Shown here: piece after piece, positions 37,449-51,499 of the stretch
Layout of the letters: every line of letters starts with the position of its first letter
Numbering within the stretch: the first letter of the stretch is position 1
Assembly (NCBI GenBank): GCA_033980235.1
Contig: CM067062.1
Location: 4,980,696 to 5,044,695, forward strand
Direction of reading: 5' to 3'
DNA: 64,000 nt
Source: Diadema setosum
Lineage: Eukaryota; Echinodermata; Echinoidea; Diadematoida; Diadematidae
Notes under the pieces: model-generated
Seen by the model: only the letters and a program-made list of their open reading frames with translations
Told to the model about the DNA's origin: nothing
Database searches by the model: none
Made by a program: the position numbers and the translations under genes

Positions 37449-37660
37449 AGTTCGACACTCACTAGTTATACAGCCCACGAGCCATACAGCTCATGAGTTC
37501 GACATGAAGCAAACAATTTCAGGCCCATGAGACCGACACATTAAGCCCCGTGTTGTAATGTCGAACTCGTGGGCTGTTTTTACCTAGTGTCGAACTCATG
37601 GGCCTAATTTGCCTGGTGTCGAACTCATGGGCCACATGAATCATGGGTTGTATGACTCAT
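37449..37660. repeat. Foldback array of the GTGTCGAACTCATGGGC phrase
   Basis: GAGTTCGACA and AGCCCACGAG/GCCCATGAG appear on the left (37448-37532). The inverted forms TGTCGAACTCGTGGGCT (about 37559) and TGTCGAACTCATGGGCC (about 37590 and 37617) lie on the right, with further CATGGG/ATCATGG echoes to 37660. The layout, a short phrase repeated and then inverted, is the same as at 22.0-22.4 kb but with an unrelated phrase. Confidence 0.7.
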
Positions 37661-37734
37661 GGAACATGGAGATCGATATCTTCGTACCTTTTGGTTGAGG
37701 GCAGCGTCATAATATCTGTCGACATTTCTTTTTT

Positions 37735-37822
37735 TTCTTTCCCTCTCTGTCTCTCTATTTCTCACATCTTTCTCTCTCTCCCTCTCCCTCCCTCTCCCTC
37801 CCCCTCTATCTCTCTCTCTCGG
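37735..37822. repeat. (CT)-rich low-complexity tract
   Basis: CTCTCT and CCTCTCC variants, immediately after the foldback array ending at 37660. Confidence 0.85.
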
Positions 37823-37999
37823 TCTCGTTCTTCTTGGTATACTGGTAAAAACGATAGTAGTTTAAAATTTTATTGTGAGCATGGAACTGTCAAATGATGA
37901 AGTGGTTTTTGATGCATAGAACGTCTCTGTCAGTCATTATCAAAACATGTGCGCAGAACAAGTTTACGATTATTTGATTTTGTTATCATTTCCTTGCGT

Positions 38000-40900
38000 T
38001 TACCGCTCTATAATACTATGAACAAATTTTAAAGAAAGATTTGAATTGAAAATGATGTTAATCTTACGCGCACGCTATTCTAATTCCACCAGAACGATAA
38101 CGACATGCACTGATAATTTGCGGTTGGGAATGAATTCATTAAACGTCGTGATTCTTCAATTTGAACAATCATCACAGCAGATCGCTCAATGAGGAAATAA
38201 CGATGCACCCACCTCAAGTCCAATATTGCTCTCGGCATGACAATTAAAACTTGCCGTTTCATTCAATCAGCAAACGTATCCTGTAGCGGTTACTGACCTT
38301 AAAACAAGGCAACTAATATCTTCGGAAATCACACAAACTAACCAAAAACAACAACAACATCAACAACAAACCAACATAGAAATATATGACGTGAAAAAAT
38401 CACATCCTAATGGGGAATTTTTCGACAGGAATAACAAGCATGTCGTCAAAATAAGAGATAACACAAGATAGGGAGTGACTGTCGTTAATGTGCAGCCCCT
38501 TAAAGCGACGTCACAGCGTTGCCAATTTGAAGACGAGGACCTCAACCCGGGGCAAAATTTCTTCAGGTGATCCCCCTTCAATCAACAGTGTGATATTGGA
38601 GAGGCTAACGTCCCGAGCGAGTACGGTGAATGCTTTCTTCTTGGCTATCACTTTTTTATTCTCTTATCTTTTTTTTTTTTGCGCTGGGGACAAGATGTGA
38701 TATGCGTCGCATCGATTTCATTTCTAAGTGTAACCCCACCAAAATTTGGGTTACTAAGATTTCTCCAGAATGTCGTCAGACTAGATTCCTACTTCCTTGG
38801 AAAACCCATGGTCACTGTTATCACCACCCCCTCCATTCATCCCTCCTCTGACGTCCGTACCCCACCTGTTTTCCAACAACCCCTCGATCAGTGCACTAGT
38901 AACCCCCATGATTAGTCTTAAGATTTCCCCTTCAGCCTTTGACCCCAGTAGCCAATGTCCAATTGTAACCCTGTGTGTATTGAGACTGGTCAAGCCCTGT
39001 GAAACGCCCCTGCTGGTGTTAGACTATGTAGGTGTAATAAAACTCAAGGATGGAGCAAGCTAGCCAGTCTAGGGATATTGTTTTAAGCACCCCTCCCTTT
39101 TGTTGGTGTGTAGGCACATCAAGAGAAACGAAAGGACCATGTCTCAGAAGAGGAAGGTCATTCTTGCTAGGACAAAGTAGTAGTTGCTTTGGGATTTAGG
39201 GACAGTGTCCTACCATGGGCAAAGCCTATACAGAGTGGACTGGTTCTAACTGTAGACCAACATTTTCTGTGACAATGACGTAGAGTGCACGTCTAGCCCA
39301 AATTCTGTCCTCTCTTATTCCTTTCCCTTCCCATTTCTCTGCCCCCCCCCCCCCCCATTTCCAATGAACTGTTTAGGCTCTGCGTGTGCCTTAAAGTATA
39401 GTAACTCCACACATTACTAGATTTACTTTAACCATGTTACATTTTAGATTACAGATACTGCTGTGCTATATACAATGGCTGTAAGGGAATGACTGTTTGC
39501 AAGATTATTATTTTATATGTCATATGTTCAGAACAAAGTGTGATCCACGCACTTCTGCATAAGAGATATGTATGTGCAGTGGTTAAGTTTAATACATCAA
39601 TTATGCAAATGAGGTATAATTATGTCTCTATACCCTAATTGAGTGCTTATGTGATTCTGATATATGATTTGTCTAGTATGTTAACTAGGTCAGTGCTTGC
39701 ATGAGTATAAACAATGTGTTATATAGCTATGCTGGTTAGGCAGCAGCTCTAGTGACCAAGGTCACAGGAGTGCAACTTTAAAGCCCTGTAGCCAGAAGGC
39801 TTGAGAGTGACTGGAAAGCCTGTCGTTACTGCCCTTGGTCAATGTTAAGACTTTGTCTGGCCAAGTGGATGGTCAGTACGTCAGTCATGTTCCTGGAAGT
39901 CAAGGGGAATGAGTGACCTCTAGCCAATGAGGCAGACTTTGAATGATGTCATAGGAACATGAACCAATGATATTTCTGCTGGTCAGTTAACTTCCTGGAA
40001 GTTTCTGATTTTCTCGAGAAAGTTTTTAATATTAACATTTTACATAGAGACAGAAAAGTATAAAAGCCCATAGCTTTGGAGCAATATAGGCATATCTGCT
40101 TCCTGCCAGCGCTTTGAGGCCTGCACCCACTTTGCTTGTTACATCGACTGTGTGATCCAGAAAGTTCTCTCACACATTTATCTGCTGAGAGGTTACCACA
40201 AAATAACTGGTAAACCCTCATAAGCATCAGCTGTATTGTTATATACAAGTTTTATGTGCTTGTGATACAACTGGTTGTGGCACGTACATCTACTGACTGC
40301 CGTGTGGAGCAACTTGTAGTGAAAACGAGTGTTGGCTCTTTTGACTAGGTAAGTCATTGTATTTTTCATAATGTGTATTGCATTGCAGAGTGTTTGTTAA
40401 TTAAGAACTCTAAACAATAGATTTGGAGATTGCGTATTGAGAGACGCTGATATCATGTATATAAATTCCGAAGCTAGTATATATGATATGCTAAATGTAC
40501 TGATGATCGATGATTGATGCTTGTATATTATTTGAAGATATATTGCAATGTACTTCAAGGTATTTGTGCTTCGAATGTTTTATGAATGGACATGATTTTG
40601 CATAGACTCAAGTTCATTGCTAGACAGACAAAATTGGGAAGCTGACTTGGAATTAGAAGTCAGATGTTTGCATACATGCATATTGAAATGCCTTGTAGAC
40701 CCTCATACTCAGAGAAAGTGAGGCTATGCTCGTAAACATTGAGGTCTACAATGAGTACCCCCCCCCCCCCCCTCGTCTGGATTGACAGATTTATGTCAAC
40801 TGACCGTTCGCTGTGAGTGGTAGAGGTCACTGCACTATTGAAATGTGGAATGTGAAACTCTATAGAGGGGAGGACTAGCCACTAAATGTGAAGAACCTTG

Positions 40901-41815
40901 CAAAGAACTAAATGTGAGGAATAGCTGTGCGCTTGTGAATATATGAATGGAGATATTCATGCTCTTTTTAATGTATACATGTTAACTGTACATGCGTGCT
41001 GAAGTGTACAACTGCTCAGTGTAATTATTGTGTGCATGGAGCATTATTTCCACTCAAATTGTGAGATTTGAATTGGAGTCACAAATGTTAAATGATGACC
41101 CCAGATGAAGCGACTATACTGCCAGTCGATCAGATAGATCAAAGCTTTATTTGTGGCAGCAGTGTTGCATAATATAATTCAGAACGTTGAAATGTTAAAC
41201 TGAAGTTTGAGAAGCTACATTGACCGTATAAGCACTTGTGTATGTATGTCAAAGTGAATTGACAAACATTTGACGATCGGAGTTTGTATCTGTAATGTCT
41301 ACTGCGCTCATATAGGTTTATGAGGCAAGTATGTAAAGACAATACATCAGATCAGATTTTGGAGTGGACTTCCATACTCCTGAAGAAATATTATTGATCA
41401 GAAAGACACAATATTAGGAGAGTCCTGTGTCTTGTAAACTCTTTTGACTAGATACATATTTGGACGAGAGCTTTGGCCAGCCTTTGCCTGGTTCAGCGTG
41501 ACTGACGGCTACAGTTACTGAGCATTGCATCAGCTACCGTGTACGACTGGTTTGCGACTTCTCTGGGCTCGTCGACAAGATAACCGGCGAGAGGGACAAA
41601 GAGACAGCAACGAGTCGAATTATCGTCATACACTGGCAAATATTTTGTTATGCTAATGTAACAAAGGTTACAATTGAGTCTGTGAACAAATTGAATTGAA
41701 TGATGTACTTTGTTGAACGACAAACAAGCTAATAAAGTTTGTCATTGGATTATTTTGTCAAAACTTAATCCCAGGTGTGATATTCTTTATTTATGAACTC
41801 GGGAGTGTAACATTC
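38000..41815. other. Microsatellite-poor stretch, possible LTR or transcript
   Basis: Unlike its neighbours this region has almost no dinucleotide repeats beyond C-runs at 39343 and 40759. A TATA-like motif (40059), a donor consensus (40348/40349) and AATAAA (41731) are in order. TGTTAC at 39435 and GTAACA at 41807-41812 could be the ends of a long terminal repeat, but the flanking bases do not match. No gag/pol coding sequence was found. Confidence 0.35.
40059..40066 (+). promoter_or_regulatory. TATA-box-like motif
   Basis: TATAAAAG is followed about 290 bp downstream by a consensus donor AG|GTAAGT (GT at 40349-40350). An AATAAA lies at 41731. The three signals are in the right order for a transcript or an LTR, but each could occur by chance. 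Confidence 0.2.
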
Positions 41816-43015
41816 GGGTTACATAAGTAAACAAGTAAACATACATTTGTGAGGATTTTGGGAAGGACTTATCTTAAAATGGTGCGCACGCTTTGTTCTC
41901 AGTCCCATGGACGTGATTTGAGATAGAGACAGATAAATCATGGCGACAACACGCCTCTACCGCATACATCGGCACCGGACCATCGACAACATGTAGCACT
42001 GTACAGGCGTTTGTTAGAGTGTTTGTTTATGAAAGGGTATAACAAGTCAAAGTTGATATACCCTGTCTGTCTGATGGCAATATAGCAGCAGTGAATGAAG
42101 CATGACAGAAATAAATGACCCCCAATAGAAGGCAAACATTCAGGAAAGATATGTTACAATCGGATAATTTTTATCAAAATCTTCATAATTTTAGCAGAAT
42201 AACTATTTGTCGTTCCAATTACAAAAAATAAAACAAAACGGGGAATCGTCTGCAGACGTTGAAGCACTGAGTGTTATGATTTTGTCGTTTCTTTCTAGTG
42301 CTGAATTTGGTCTTCCCAAATTTCTATCCGCAGACTCGCCGAGTCTTCACTGTTTTTTTCTCCTCCTCTTCTCACAGAATATCGCCCTTTCCTTATTGAT
42401 TTTCCGCACCACAATATTTGACGGAATAATGGTCCCCCGTGACTTCGCATGCTATTGACCCCAAGCTACTTCAAACACTGTTTTCTTTCTTTGTCTATTT
42501 GTTCACCAGGTATCAGTTTAGTGTCTTGATACGCAGACTTGTAGCCATTAACAATAACAGAGATAATAACAACGCCACAAACCATCAAGATCAGCAACAA
42601 CACAATCTGTCTACTAAAACTTTGTCTTTCATGAAAAAAGTCATTTTAACTCAACTGAAATCACTGCTTAGTTATTCAAATCAAAGTTTCTGAACGCACT
42701 TTGTTGCACGAAGATGTGAACTTGTGAAACTTTGTAATAATTAAAGAAAGGCGCTCAAAAGAGTGCATATACTTAATCGTAAAACGAAGAATTCATATCA
42801 TACCATATTTGATATCATACCATTATTATTTGATATTTTCTCTTAATGAAGGAAAAATTAAGATTCTTAAAAGAAAGTACAGTGTATTTTAGATTACAAA
42901 AGACATTTGCTTTATTGCAAGAAACAACATTATCATGGCGAACATACAGTGTTGTGTGTCATCCTGCACGTATAATGTCTTCGTTTCCCTCTCCTTCCGT
43001 AACTACGTACAATGA

Positions 43016-43016
<1 letters not shown>

Positions 43017-43048
<32 letters not shown>
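43017..43048. repeat. (GT)n microsatellite
   Basis: Perfect GT repeat of about 30 bp. Confidence 0.9.
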
Positions 43049-43050
<2 letters not shown>

Positions 43051-44248
43051 AGCAGTAAGTCCATGTTTTCCATGAGGACCTTTGTATTAAAAAAAACACT
43101 CTATGTCAATGCATGCTGGGATTCAAACGCAAAGAAATCCTTCAGCGAAGATCGATCATCGGAGCCTATACTACTTATCATATAGAAAGTTTGAAATCGA
43201 TTCTGCTATCATTTTGCTAGGATTTTTTCTTTTTATTTACTTGTATGCCCCAGTTACGTTCGTTCATTTTCTTTTCTTCTTCTTCATATGATACTATTTG
43301 GTATTCGTATGCACGTATAACTGAAAGCTTATGCCACTGCAGTGGAATATTGGCATAATACGTATAAATACCACATCTTTTTTTTTCAGAGAAATCAACG
43401 AATTTACCCTTAAGGAAGGCTTTGAACAATATCGACGGAAACCTATTATTCGATGCCACACGTGGAACGCTGCAAGAAATAGGAGGTTTCATATTTGTTC
43501 ATAAACTGTATAAACAATAACATAGGCAATGATAACGCCAAACGACATAAATTTGAAATGTATGCCTTGGCTAATAAATCTGTCAGAGAGCAACATGGCT
43601 CTTTCGATAAAAATCGATGGCAGTGTCAAAGAGCAATATCCCCATCGTGCTGCTGTACTGTATCCTGTTGAATAGGGATATTTCGAAACCCATTACGTAA
43701 TATCGAACTTTGATAAGGAATGATGAAGCGAAACTATAATCTATTTATATCCCCGATTGATATTCTATTGCCCAAATTGTTAAATGCCTTGCGAGGATTT
43801 AGGCAGAAGGCCGCGGCCTTGTTATTCCGATTGAGCTCGTCATCGTGATATTATTGCGGTGACGGGTGCGAAATTCATTTAGCACCCGACGCCAATTCGG
43901 CCGTAACTGGATGAAGTCATGCCAATAAACCGTATTAGCAGCCCCTGCTAATATCAACTTCGCCAAATGAAGAGTCTCAACCGTAAGCTTCCAAATATGG
44001 TTTGTAGTCAGGGAAGACAAGATCTGTGATTCTTCCTTTCTTTTTTTTTTTTTTTACATATTCATTTCATGGTATCACATTATGATGAATGAGTCATCAT
44101 TGATCTCAGGCACACGAATGTAAGGAAGAAATCATTATGAGGTGGTCACCCTATCCGTCTTTCCCCTTCCTCCCCGATGCTTTTCTCCTTCAGGTCGTAT
44201 ATAAACATGACAGAATAAATATCTCTCGGCGGGGTTCCTTGTCTCATG

Positions 44249-44335
44249 AAGAGAGAGAGGTACAGACAGACAGACAGACAGACAGAGAAAAGGAGAGACA
44301 GGGAGACAGAGGAGAAAGAGAATGAGATGGAGGGG
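44249..44335. repeat. (CAGA)n and GA-rich tract
   Basis: ACAGACAGACAGACAGACAG followed by purine-rich GGAGACAG sequence, then an 18-bp C-run and poly-A. Confidence 0.9.
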
Positions 44336-45010
44336 AGGGAACCCCCCCCCCCCCCTCCAAAAAAAAAAATGCGAGAGACATATTTTGAGGAGGGTAAGGA
44401 TATGCCGTGGTTACCCGATCACACCGGTCTGCTTGCTTGTGTTCGAAGCACACGAGCGGACCTACACGATTGAAATGAGAATTATTTCACCAGAATGGTG
44501 TCAACCATGCTTGAAATACGTGATATTTCAATCACCGTCTGCATTGTAACCATAGCCATGCACGAAAGGAAGTATTCATCCCAGGATATCTTCCACGTCA
44601 TGAAAATATGCAAATTGTCACAATAAATACTACGCACATCCAGAAAACTCCAAATACAAGCAAGCGTAGAGCCACAGGTACGCTTCAACAACAAGTGAAG
44701 ACAGATGCTCAGAAGAACGTTTGACGATAAAATCTATTTTCTATTTCGCTGTTGTGCAATGCCATTTGTGAGATAGTGTGTACATAATATGGTTTGTGAT
44801 TGGCTGAATCGGTGTCACGTGCTACTCAAGGTTTTTGTTTACTCGTACCATGGAGATAGCTCCATGCTAGTACCGGAGCACACGATCGTGCCATATAACC
44901 ACGGACTCAAGCACGGGAAATTGCATTTCATTTACTATAACAAATGGTGCATGTCCTGTCATGCAACATCGTAGACTATACACACTCCAAACGCATGATT
45001 AGTCCTCGTG

Positions 45011-45140
45011 CTAGCCTTTTGTCGAGGCCCTCTCGCTGTAACGGGCGAGCGAAGCGAGCCCTGCCGAGCGCGACCTCGCGCAACCCCACTCAGCTGGGCT
45101 CTCTTCACCATACAACGAGAGGACCTTGACAAAAGGCTAC
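45011..45140. mobile_element. 130-bp GC-rich MITE
   Basis: The left end CTAGCCTTTTGTCGAGG-CCCTCTCG and right end CGAGAGGACC-TTGACAAAAGGCTAC are 25-bp inverted repeats with about three mismatches. CCTCGTG on the left (45004-45010) and CCTCGCG on the right (45141-45147) form a likely 7-8 bp target duplication with one change. The interior holds GGGCGAGCGAAGCGAGCCC. The size of the duplication fits an hAT-type origin. Confidence 0.65.
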
Positions 45141-45147
45141 CCTCGCG

Positions 45148-48100
45148 CTGGAGGGGCTATCATTCAATTGGGTGGGTGGGGGATGTATTCTAGTCTAGTG
45201 CATTCTAGATCATACCCTCTTCAGAGAACATTATGTGTGGCGTTTATGCATGAAGGCCAACATTGAGCCCAGAAAGCTCAAAAGCAACGTTTTAAAAGAG
45301 TATCTTTTTTTTTTTCGCGCAAGCATGTCATAAGTCAAAATCACACTAGCAAATGACTCGACAGTCATGATCTTTAGTCAGACCTTCACAAAATTCATCA
45401 TGAAAATGGTTACAGCTGCAAATGCGTTGCAAAAATGATTTCCATAAGACATACTTTCGTATGAAGGAGAGTTTCAAGGGCAGTGACATCATAACATCCA
45501 GATTTCGACTTAAATCAGTGCTCCGCGAAACGACATGAAATTCCTCAACTCCCTCTTGCGATTTTACGTCCACATCTAATGAATCTTTCACTGTTCTGCG
45601 TGTTTGACTTTCACCCTTTAACACTATCTGTGCCAGTGAATCAAATATGCGCAACTTTCACACACATACCTATGAACAGGAAATCAAAGTGGCATGCGGG
45701 GAGTTAAAGAAAGCACACTGTAACATAGTGTGGAGATCTCCTTTAAGGAGGAATGTTGTACATGCAGAGGGCTAATACTACTAATGACGAACGAGGACGT
45801 TTGACTTCAAGAAAAAAAGATTGCAATGTCGGGCGCCCCAGACACATCAAGCCAATAGATTAAAAGGATGAAATAATAAGGCAATTACATGGTTTACATT
45901 TATGTAGCTGTGCAGATGACACGAAAAGACCTAGAATCTATTAGGAGAAATTTTCCCCTGAAACTGCAGTCTTTACACCGCTGCGATCCTGATGAACGCT
46001 GGCTCCACGAACATGAAAAGAAATATTTATCCAATGGAGAAGAAAAAAAAAACGACTACATGGGATGTCCCTCTAACGTGATGAAATGCACCGAGACTTG
46101 GTTGTTGTTGTTGTTGTTGTTTTTTAATGATCCACATGTTCAAAACATAGGCCTAATGAATTATGTTAGTCATCTTCATGGCGGTGAAAAACAGTCATTG
46201 TTACGAATGACCCCCCCCCAAATAAAATGGTTTAGATGACGCCATAACATGCACACACACGTATACACAAATACACATACAAATACACGCACAGAAACAC
46301 ACGCACTCAAACAAACAAAAGCACACAAACATGATGGCTATAAAGAACACATCTTACATCACCGATCAAAAGTCAATTTGAGAAGTGCGGTGAAAGATGA
46401 CATTATAACATATTGTGACACGGACAATATTGAAGTCTATCTGCCTGTTCCATCATTTCTACTACTCAACGTCAATTATTTTCCCCTTCTGTTATCGATA
46501 ACTGGATGAAGATGTCATGCAAAAACTTAAGCAAAAGAAACATATTTTCGATTGATTTTTTATTCTAAATGTGATTCTGTGTCTTACGTCATAGCCACGA
46601 CTGACTTTGGCAATCTTTTTATTGAGTACGAATGGGAAGTCTCATTTATAGGTTTTGCTCATGCGCAATAGTTCGACGTTGGTAACCAACCTTGCCTAGA
46701 CAGTGCAGTGAGTGTGAACGAGAGAACTTAAGCCTGCCCGGAGACTATGCAAACACGTAATGTTTTATTTGGATAGAAGAATCCCGAGAAATACAGCCGA
46801 TTGAGACAAGGGTGACCCCCCCCCCCTCCCAGTGTCTGCAAGGTGTTCCTGATCTGGAGAGTGACGTCATCAATCAGACACATCACCTTTCTGCTCCGGT
46901 TCATGTATTACGAAGTAATATCATGAGAGACGTCCTCTTATGTAAAAGCGCGAAGGAATCTTTTTTTTTCTTTTTTTCTTACGAATGTTATATCTTCCTT
47001 CTTTAATGAGTTAACAAAAGTATGCTGTAAAGATTTCAAAAACAGATCTTCCTCAAAGAAAGATAGAGAAATAGGTACCATGCTTCAATTCCATGGCGTA
47101 TATTGAATGGAATACAATAAAATGAAATAAAATAGCAGCATATTTACAATTTACATATTGTCAAGCACAAACGGGCGATGGACCACAGCCTTTGGACTGA
47201 AAAAAGGCAAAGGTATGCAATTTAGTTTTATGGCAATGTGATTCATCTATTTTTCCCTATCTGTTGCTTGTAGTTTTCTTTCCTTGGCATTTTTGGCAAG
47301 TAATGCTGTTTGGTATTTAGTTTTTTGTTCGAATCCTCTCAATTTCATCCTAAAAGGCATATTCCCATTAAAAGGAGACATCTTCCTATTGCATTAAGAC
47401 CAAAACAGAGTTTTGATTTTAGAATAAAAATAAGTGTTATAGACCTTATCATATTTCTTGAATGGTGTGTAGCGACGTATACCTCTCAAATATACCTCAA
47501 AGCTCAACTTACTTGGTTCTTCCCTGGCACCCTTTAAGTCTTTCAATCTTGCAATAAGGAAGCGGAACTTTTTACGGATCTCTGCGAAACCAAGTCTGTC
47601 AATGCGCTTTATCCATAGAAAGCTGGAAAAGATGCGCTCTTTTCAAGGCTTAGAGATATACGTAGGGTCTGATAGTCAAGAGGTATTTCAGTCGCGGATG
47701 TCTCCTTGGCCCCACCCACCCCCTAGAGCATGTTTTGGCAGAGATGTTTTCGTGAAACGAACCAGCGTGAAGCTATCACCTCGTTTTTCATGTCTGGTGA
47801 CGAAGGAGGAGTCACGCTTCTTCTCCGCTTCAAACTAAACTGATTGGCTTTCATGCGCGTACTGTTTTCTGAGACAATACTCGCCCGGTGAGAGAGCTCA
47901 TTCCACGGCGATCGGATGGAGTCTTAACCGATTGGCTGCCGCTCGCCCATCCATCATCGGGACCCTCATTTCGTCAGGTCGTCCCTGAAGTACCTTTGAC
48001 AAACCAACCGAAGTGTACTCTCTTTGCCTACAGCTTCGGAACGGATGAATCGACACACAAACATAATACACCCGCAGGAGAGAACCGTTAGCATGCATGC

Positions 48101-51100
48101 GTACATGTCAAAGTTAAGCCCTTGAATATACCTGCAAAATAATCATCTCAAAAGTGGTTCACTCATCTGTGCACTTGAAAAATTGTCATGACTGTTTCGG
48201 CTTTCAGAAGGGGCGAATTTCTTTTGACATTTTTGTACGGTCTCTGTTGCCTCCCTAATGTGTCCCTGTAAATATTTGATTGTTTTCTTTGCAGAGTATA
48301 ATATAAATTTATCCATATAGATTTGTACAAAGATATACAACGTACATATCAATTATGATATGCTGCTTATTTCGTTTCACTTTGATATACTGCACGTTAG
48401 AAGGCAAATCTGCGCAACTGCTGCACAGAAAAGAAAATGAAAAAGAACAGTGCTGCACAGGGCCACAATAGATAAGAATTTCAATCATTCCACTGCTATC
48501 TTGCTTAGATATGAAGTATGATGAAGTATAAGTTGGCCAACTCCTAACTGTGGTCCATAGCAAATCTTAATAGGAAGAACAAAGTCTGTCCCAAAATATG
48601 TCAGAATAGTAATAAAAAGCCCAAACCCCCGAGATGTCCATGAAGCGAATTGCAGTGTATAGTATTAAGGTATATAACCATTTGATAAGCATTGCGAGGA
48701 ACACAACAACTACAACAACAACAACAGCAGCAACAAACTTTCGGACTAATCTTTCGCAAAAAGAGTATATCGGCATTTTGTGGAATAATCGACCTACATG
48801 GGATTCCACCTAGTACAAGTGATCGTCTTCTATAAGCAAGGTACAAGGACCGGCTAAATGCAAACTACTCGAGAATTTTTCACTTTGAAAACTGGTTTTT
48901 GGTTATGATCATCGATCCTTCGTTCTCAAAAATCAAAATTCCGTCATCTGTTTTCTGCTTTATTTGGGGCAAACCTGATGGGCGGCGGTAGCGGCGGAGG
49001 GTCAGCCATGCCGATGACCTCCTTAGATCGAGTTTTTACCGTCCCGGTCAAGAGCTTTAGGGGCAACGGGCCAGATCGACTGGGCACACGGCGTGGAGAC
49101 CTAAAGTCTGACCCATTTAAATTCCTTTCTCTTGTTGCCTATATGTCATGACACTTTCCAGGCTTTAGATAAGAGCTCAATTATCCTGTATTGATTTTTT
49201 TTTTCGTGCTGATGTGTACTCAATTATTCACCACGTGCTTTGGTCTGCTTAGGAAATACAAATAAATCCATCCTCACAGAGATAAAGTTCACTATCAGAA
49301 TCAATCTGATTTGATTTCTGGTTTCTGTTATTGACTTTTCGTTCAACACGTGTTGAAGTGTATCGTCGGATGAGGACCTTTAATTTTTTTTTTTCTAGAC
49401 CACAAATACACCACGCATGGAACATTACATCACAAAATGTTTTTTTTTTTAACTTCCTCCTGACTCCACAAAAGGGCAACATTAAATCGTGCTCTCTTTG
49501 GCGCTCTGCAGCGATATCTTTCGATGTGATCTATACAACGTAGAGCGATATATCGCTGGCTACTGCATGCATCTTGTTGCAACCACCGTGCAATAATGCG
49601 TGTTTAAATACCTGCTCTACACCATCCATACTAAGTAGCACATCTATGGTCTACACACACATTTCTGTGCTACACACCTACTGTATAGGGGCTTGTGCGC
49701 GGCTGATGCTTGATATTATCGATACTCTTAGTCCCGACAATATTGAGAAGCAATACGGTAAGCAGCGGACTTATTATTATATGGACGTATTATTTAAAAG
49801 CTCAAATAGACGAAAGTCAAACGCCATTGATTGTTTCTTGGAAGAAATTATAGCCGTGTTAGTGATATTTACTTCATAATATGTGTTTCAAAAACAAAAA
49901 CTCATGGAAAAAAACTGACTTTGCCAGGCGATCACCTTTAATGCAAAGTATGAGACCTAGATAATGTTATTGCTGTTGCAAAACAATCCTAATAGCTGGG
50001 CACATCAAGACTGGCTCTCTGGTTGTTGTTTGACTAGTGGTATTACTCATAAAACAGAATAGAGCAAAATGCGATCTTTTTAAAATAGCAAAGATAGGGA
50101 AGGTAAGAGCCAAATCGTTATATTGAGGCGGTCTGATTTTCCCCCATCTCAATATTTTTGCTCTAACACAATAGAGGAAATAAGGTGCTTTGATATTTTG
50201 GCATCACTGCTGTTGAGTTGGCGTCCTTTCCCCACTGAGAGCCGCTCCAAATGCCCCACACAAAAAGTGAGAATTACTGTTTCCCTGATGACATGAAACT
50301 AGGATTCTGTCAAAGAATATCTCTTAAGATCATCAAACTACGATCATGGGCCCCTCAGGTAGTGACGTCAAAATCTATTTGAGGCTGTTTAGACAGTAAA
50401 TGGAGCAATCTGTCGTACTGTACTCTAAGAGTTAAGTAGAAGAAAAAGAAACTCTGTTACGTTTCAAAGGATTAAGCACCGAGTTTACCGACTGTACTTT
50501 CACTTGTAATGTGGCACAGTTTCAACTTTGCTGTCATTATCCATAGTAACGGTACGTTCTTGGGATAAGTACCAACCCTAATAACTACAACCTGTATGGG
50601 TTTGTCATGTTTTGCTCTCATTCGCTGTGAATTATAGGATGCCAAATTGACACAATTCTTATGGAAGAAGAGGAAGTAATTCTGTTAGCATCTTCCGTGG
50701 CAGAGATATAAATGTACTTTAGCTACTTTGCACTGCATGAAGTGCAACCGCGAGCGGTAAGAAAAAATCCGAGGCACGTTTCGAAAAGGGGGTTTACGAT
50801 GTTGCGTAATAACTGCATTTACAACAACTTACACACTCACAACTGAGTTCTAACAGCCAGTCCTCTGCCAGTTGCCATAGCAACTAAAACTAGTGCAGAT
50901 TGAAGCAAACCCCTGTATAAAGAAACGGGCCCCTGATCTTAACAGCGCATTGTAGGACCCTGGCGATAGATATGTCCCACGAGATCTGCGCATGCTCCGA
51001 AGAGTCACCCCTCGATATGACCTACATGTACGCATAATAGTCATTTTATAGTCACAAGAAAGAGTAATATCTTGAGCACAAATCCAGTTACCGAAACTGG

Positions 51101-51499
51101 AGCAACAGCACAGATTGCTAACGCAAATCACAGCAAGCTTTAGAGTGTGAATGTTTTGCCAAGTCTGGTGGAAAAATAACCTGTCATGAAGCAATGTATA
51201 TAACACATAAATGAGTTTTTTTTTCCCCCTTCTTTTAACAGTGGACAAATTTATATAGTTACAGTGTGAGGCATATGTTATACAGTATCGCCATGCCAAA
51301 ATAGATATTAGAGGTTAAGTACACACAACTTCTCCAACAGACATGACAGAAAGAAATATTCAAACGGTTTACCTGCAGACCTCAAGGCTGTGTCATCTAT
51401 AGGCAGACAAAGTGGAACGTTGGTACAACTTGACCTTATATTTTAGTTGTGAGACATGTTTGCTTGTCTGTGCATGTTTTGATCGGGGAGGGGGGGGGG
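45148..51499. other. Non-coding stretch
   Basis: Minus-strand 45346-45654 is open for 102 codons and 48567-48846 includes an ACA-triplet run. Neither shows a family match. (CA)-rich 46249-46320. No RNA genes seen. Confidence 0.5.

Larger units (their letters stand above)
41816..45003. other. Non-coding stretch
   Basis: No gene supported. A possible degraded tRNA-like sequence on the minus strand (GTTTGAATCCC at about 43108-43118) is too weak to call. Confidence 0.5.

Noticed and set aside
43085..43165. Possible third tRNA-like SINE head (minus strand, GTTTGAATCCC)
   Set aside because: Only a partial B-box and a poor A-box; the stems do not form.
50850..51299. 149-codon minus-strand frame
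   Set aside because: Composition is typical of random translation, with scattered cysteines and no motif.
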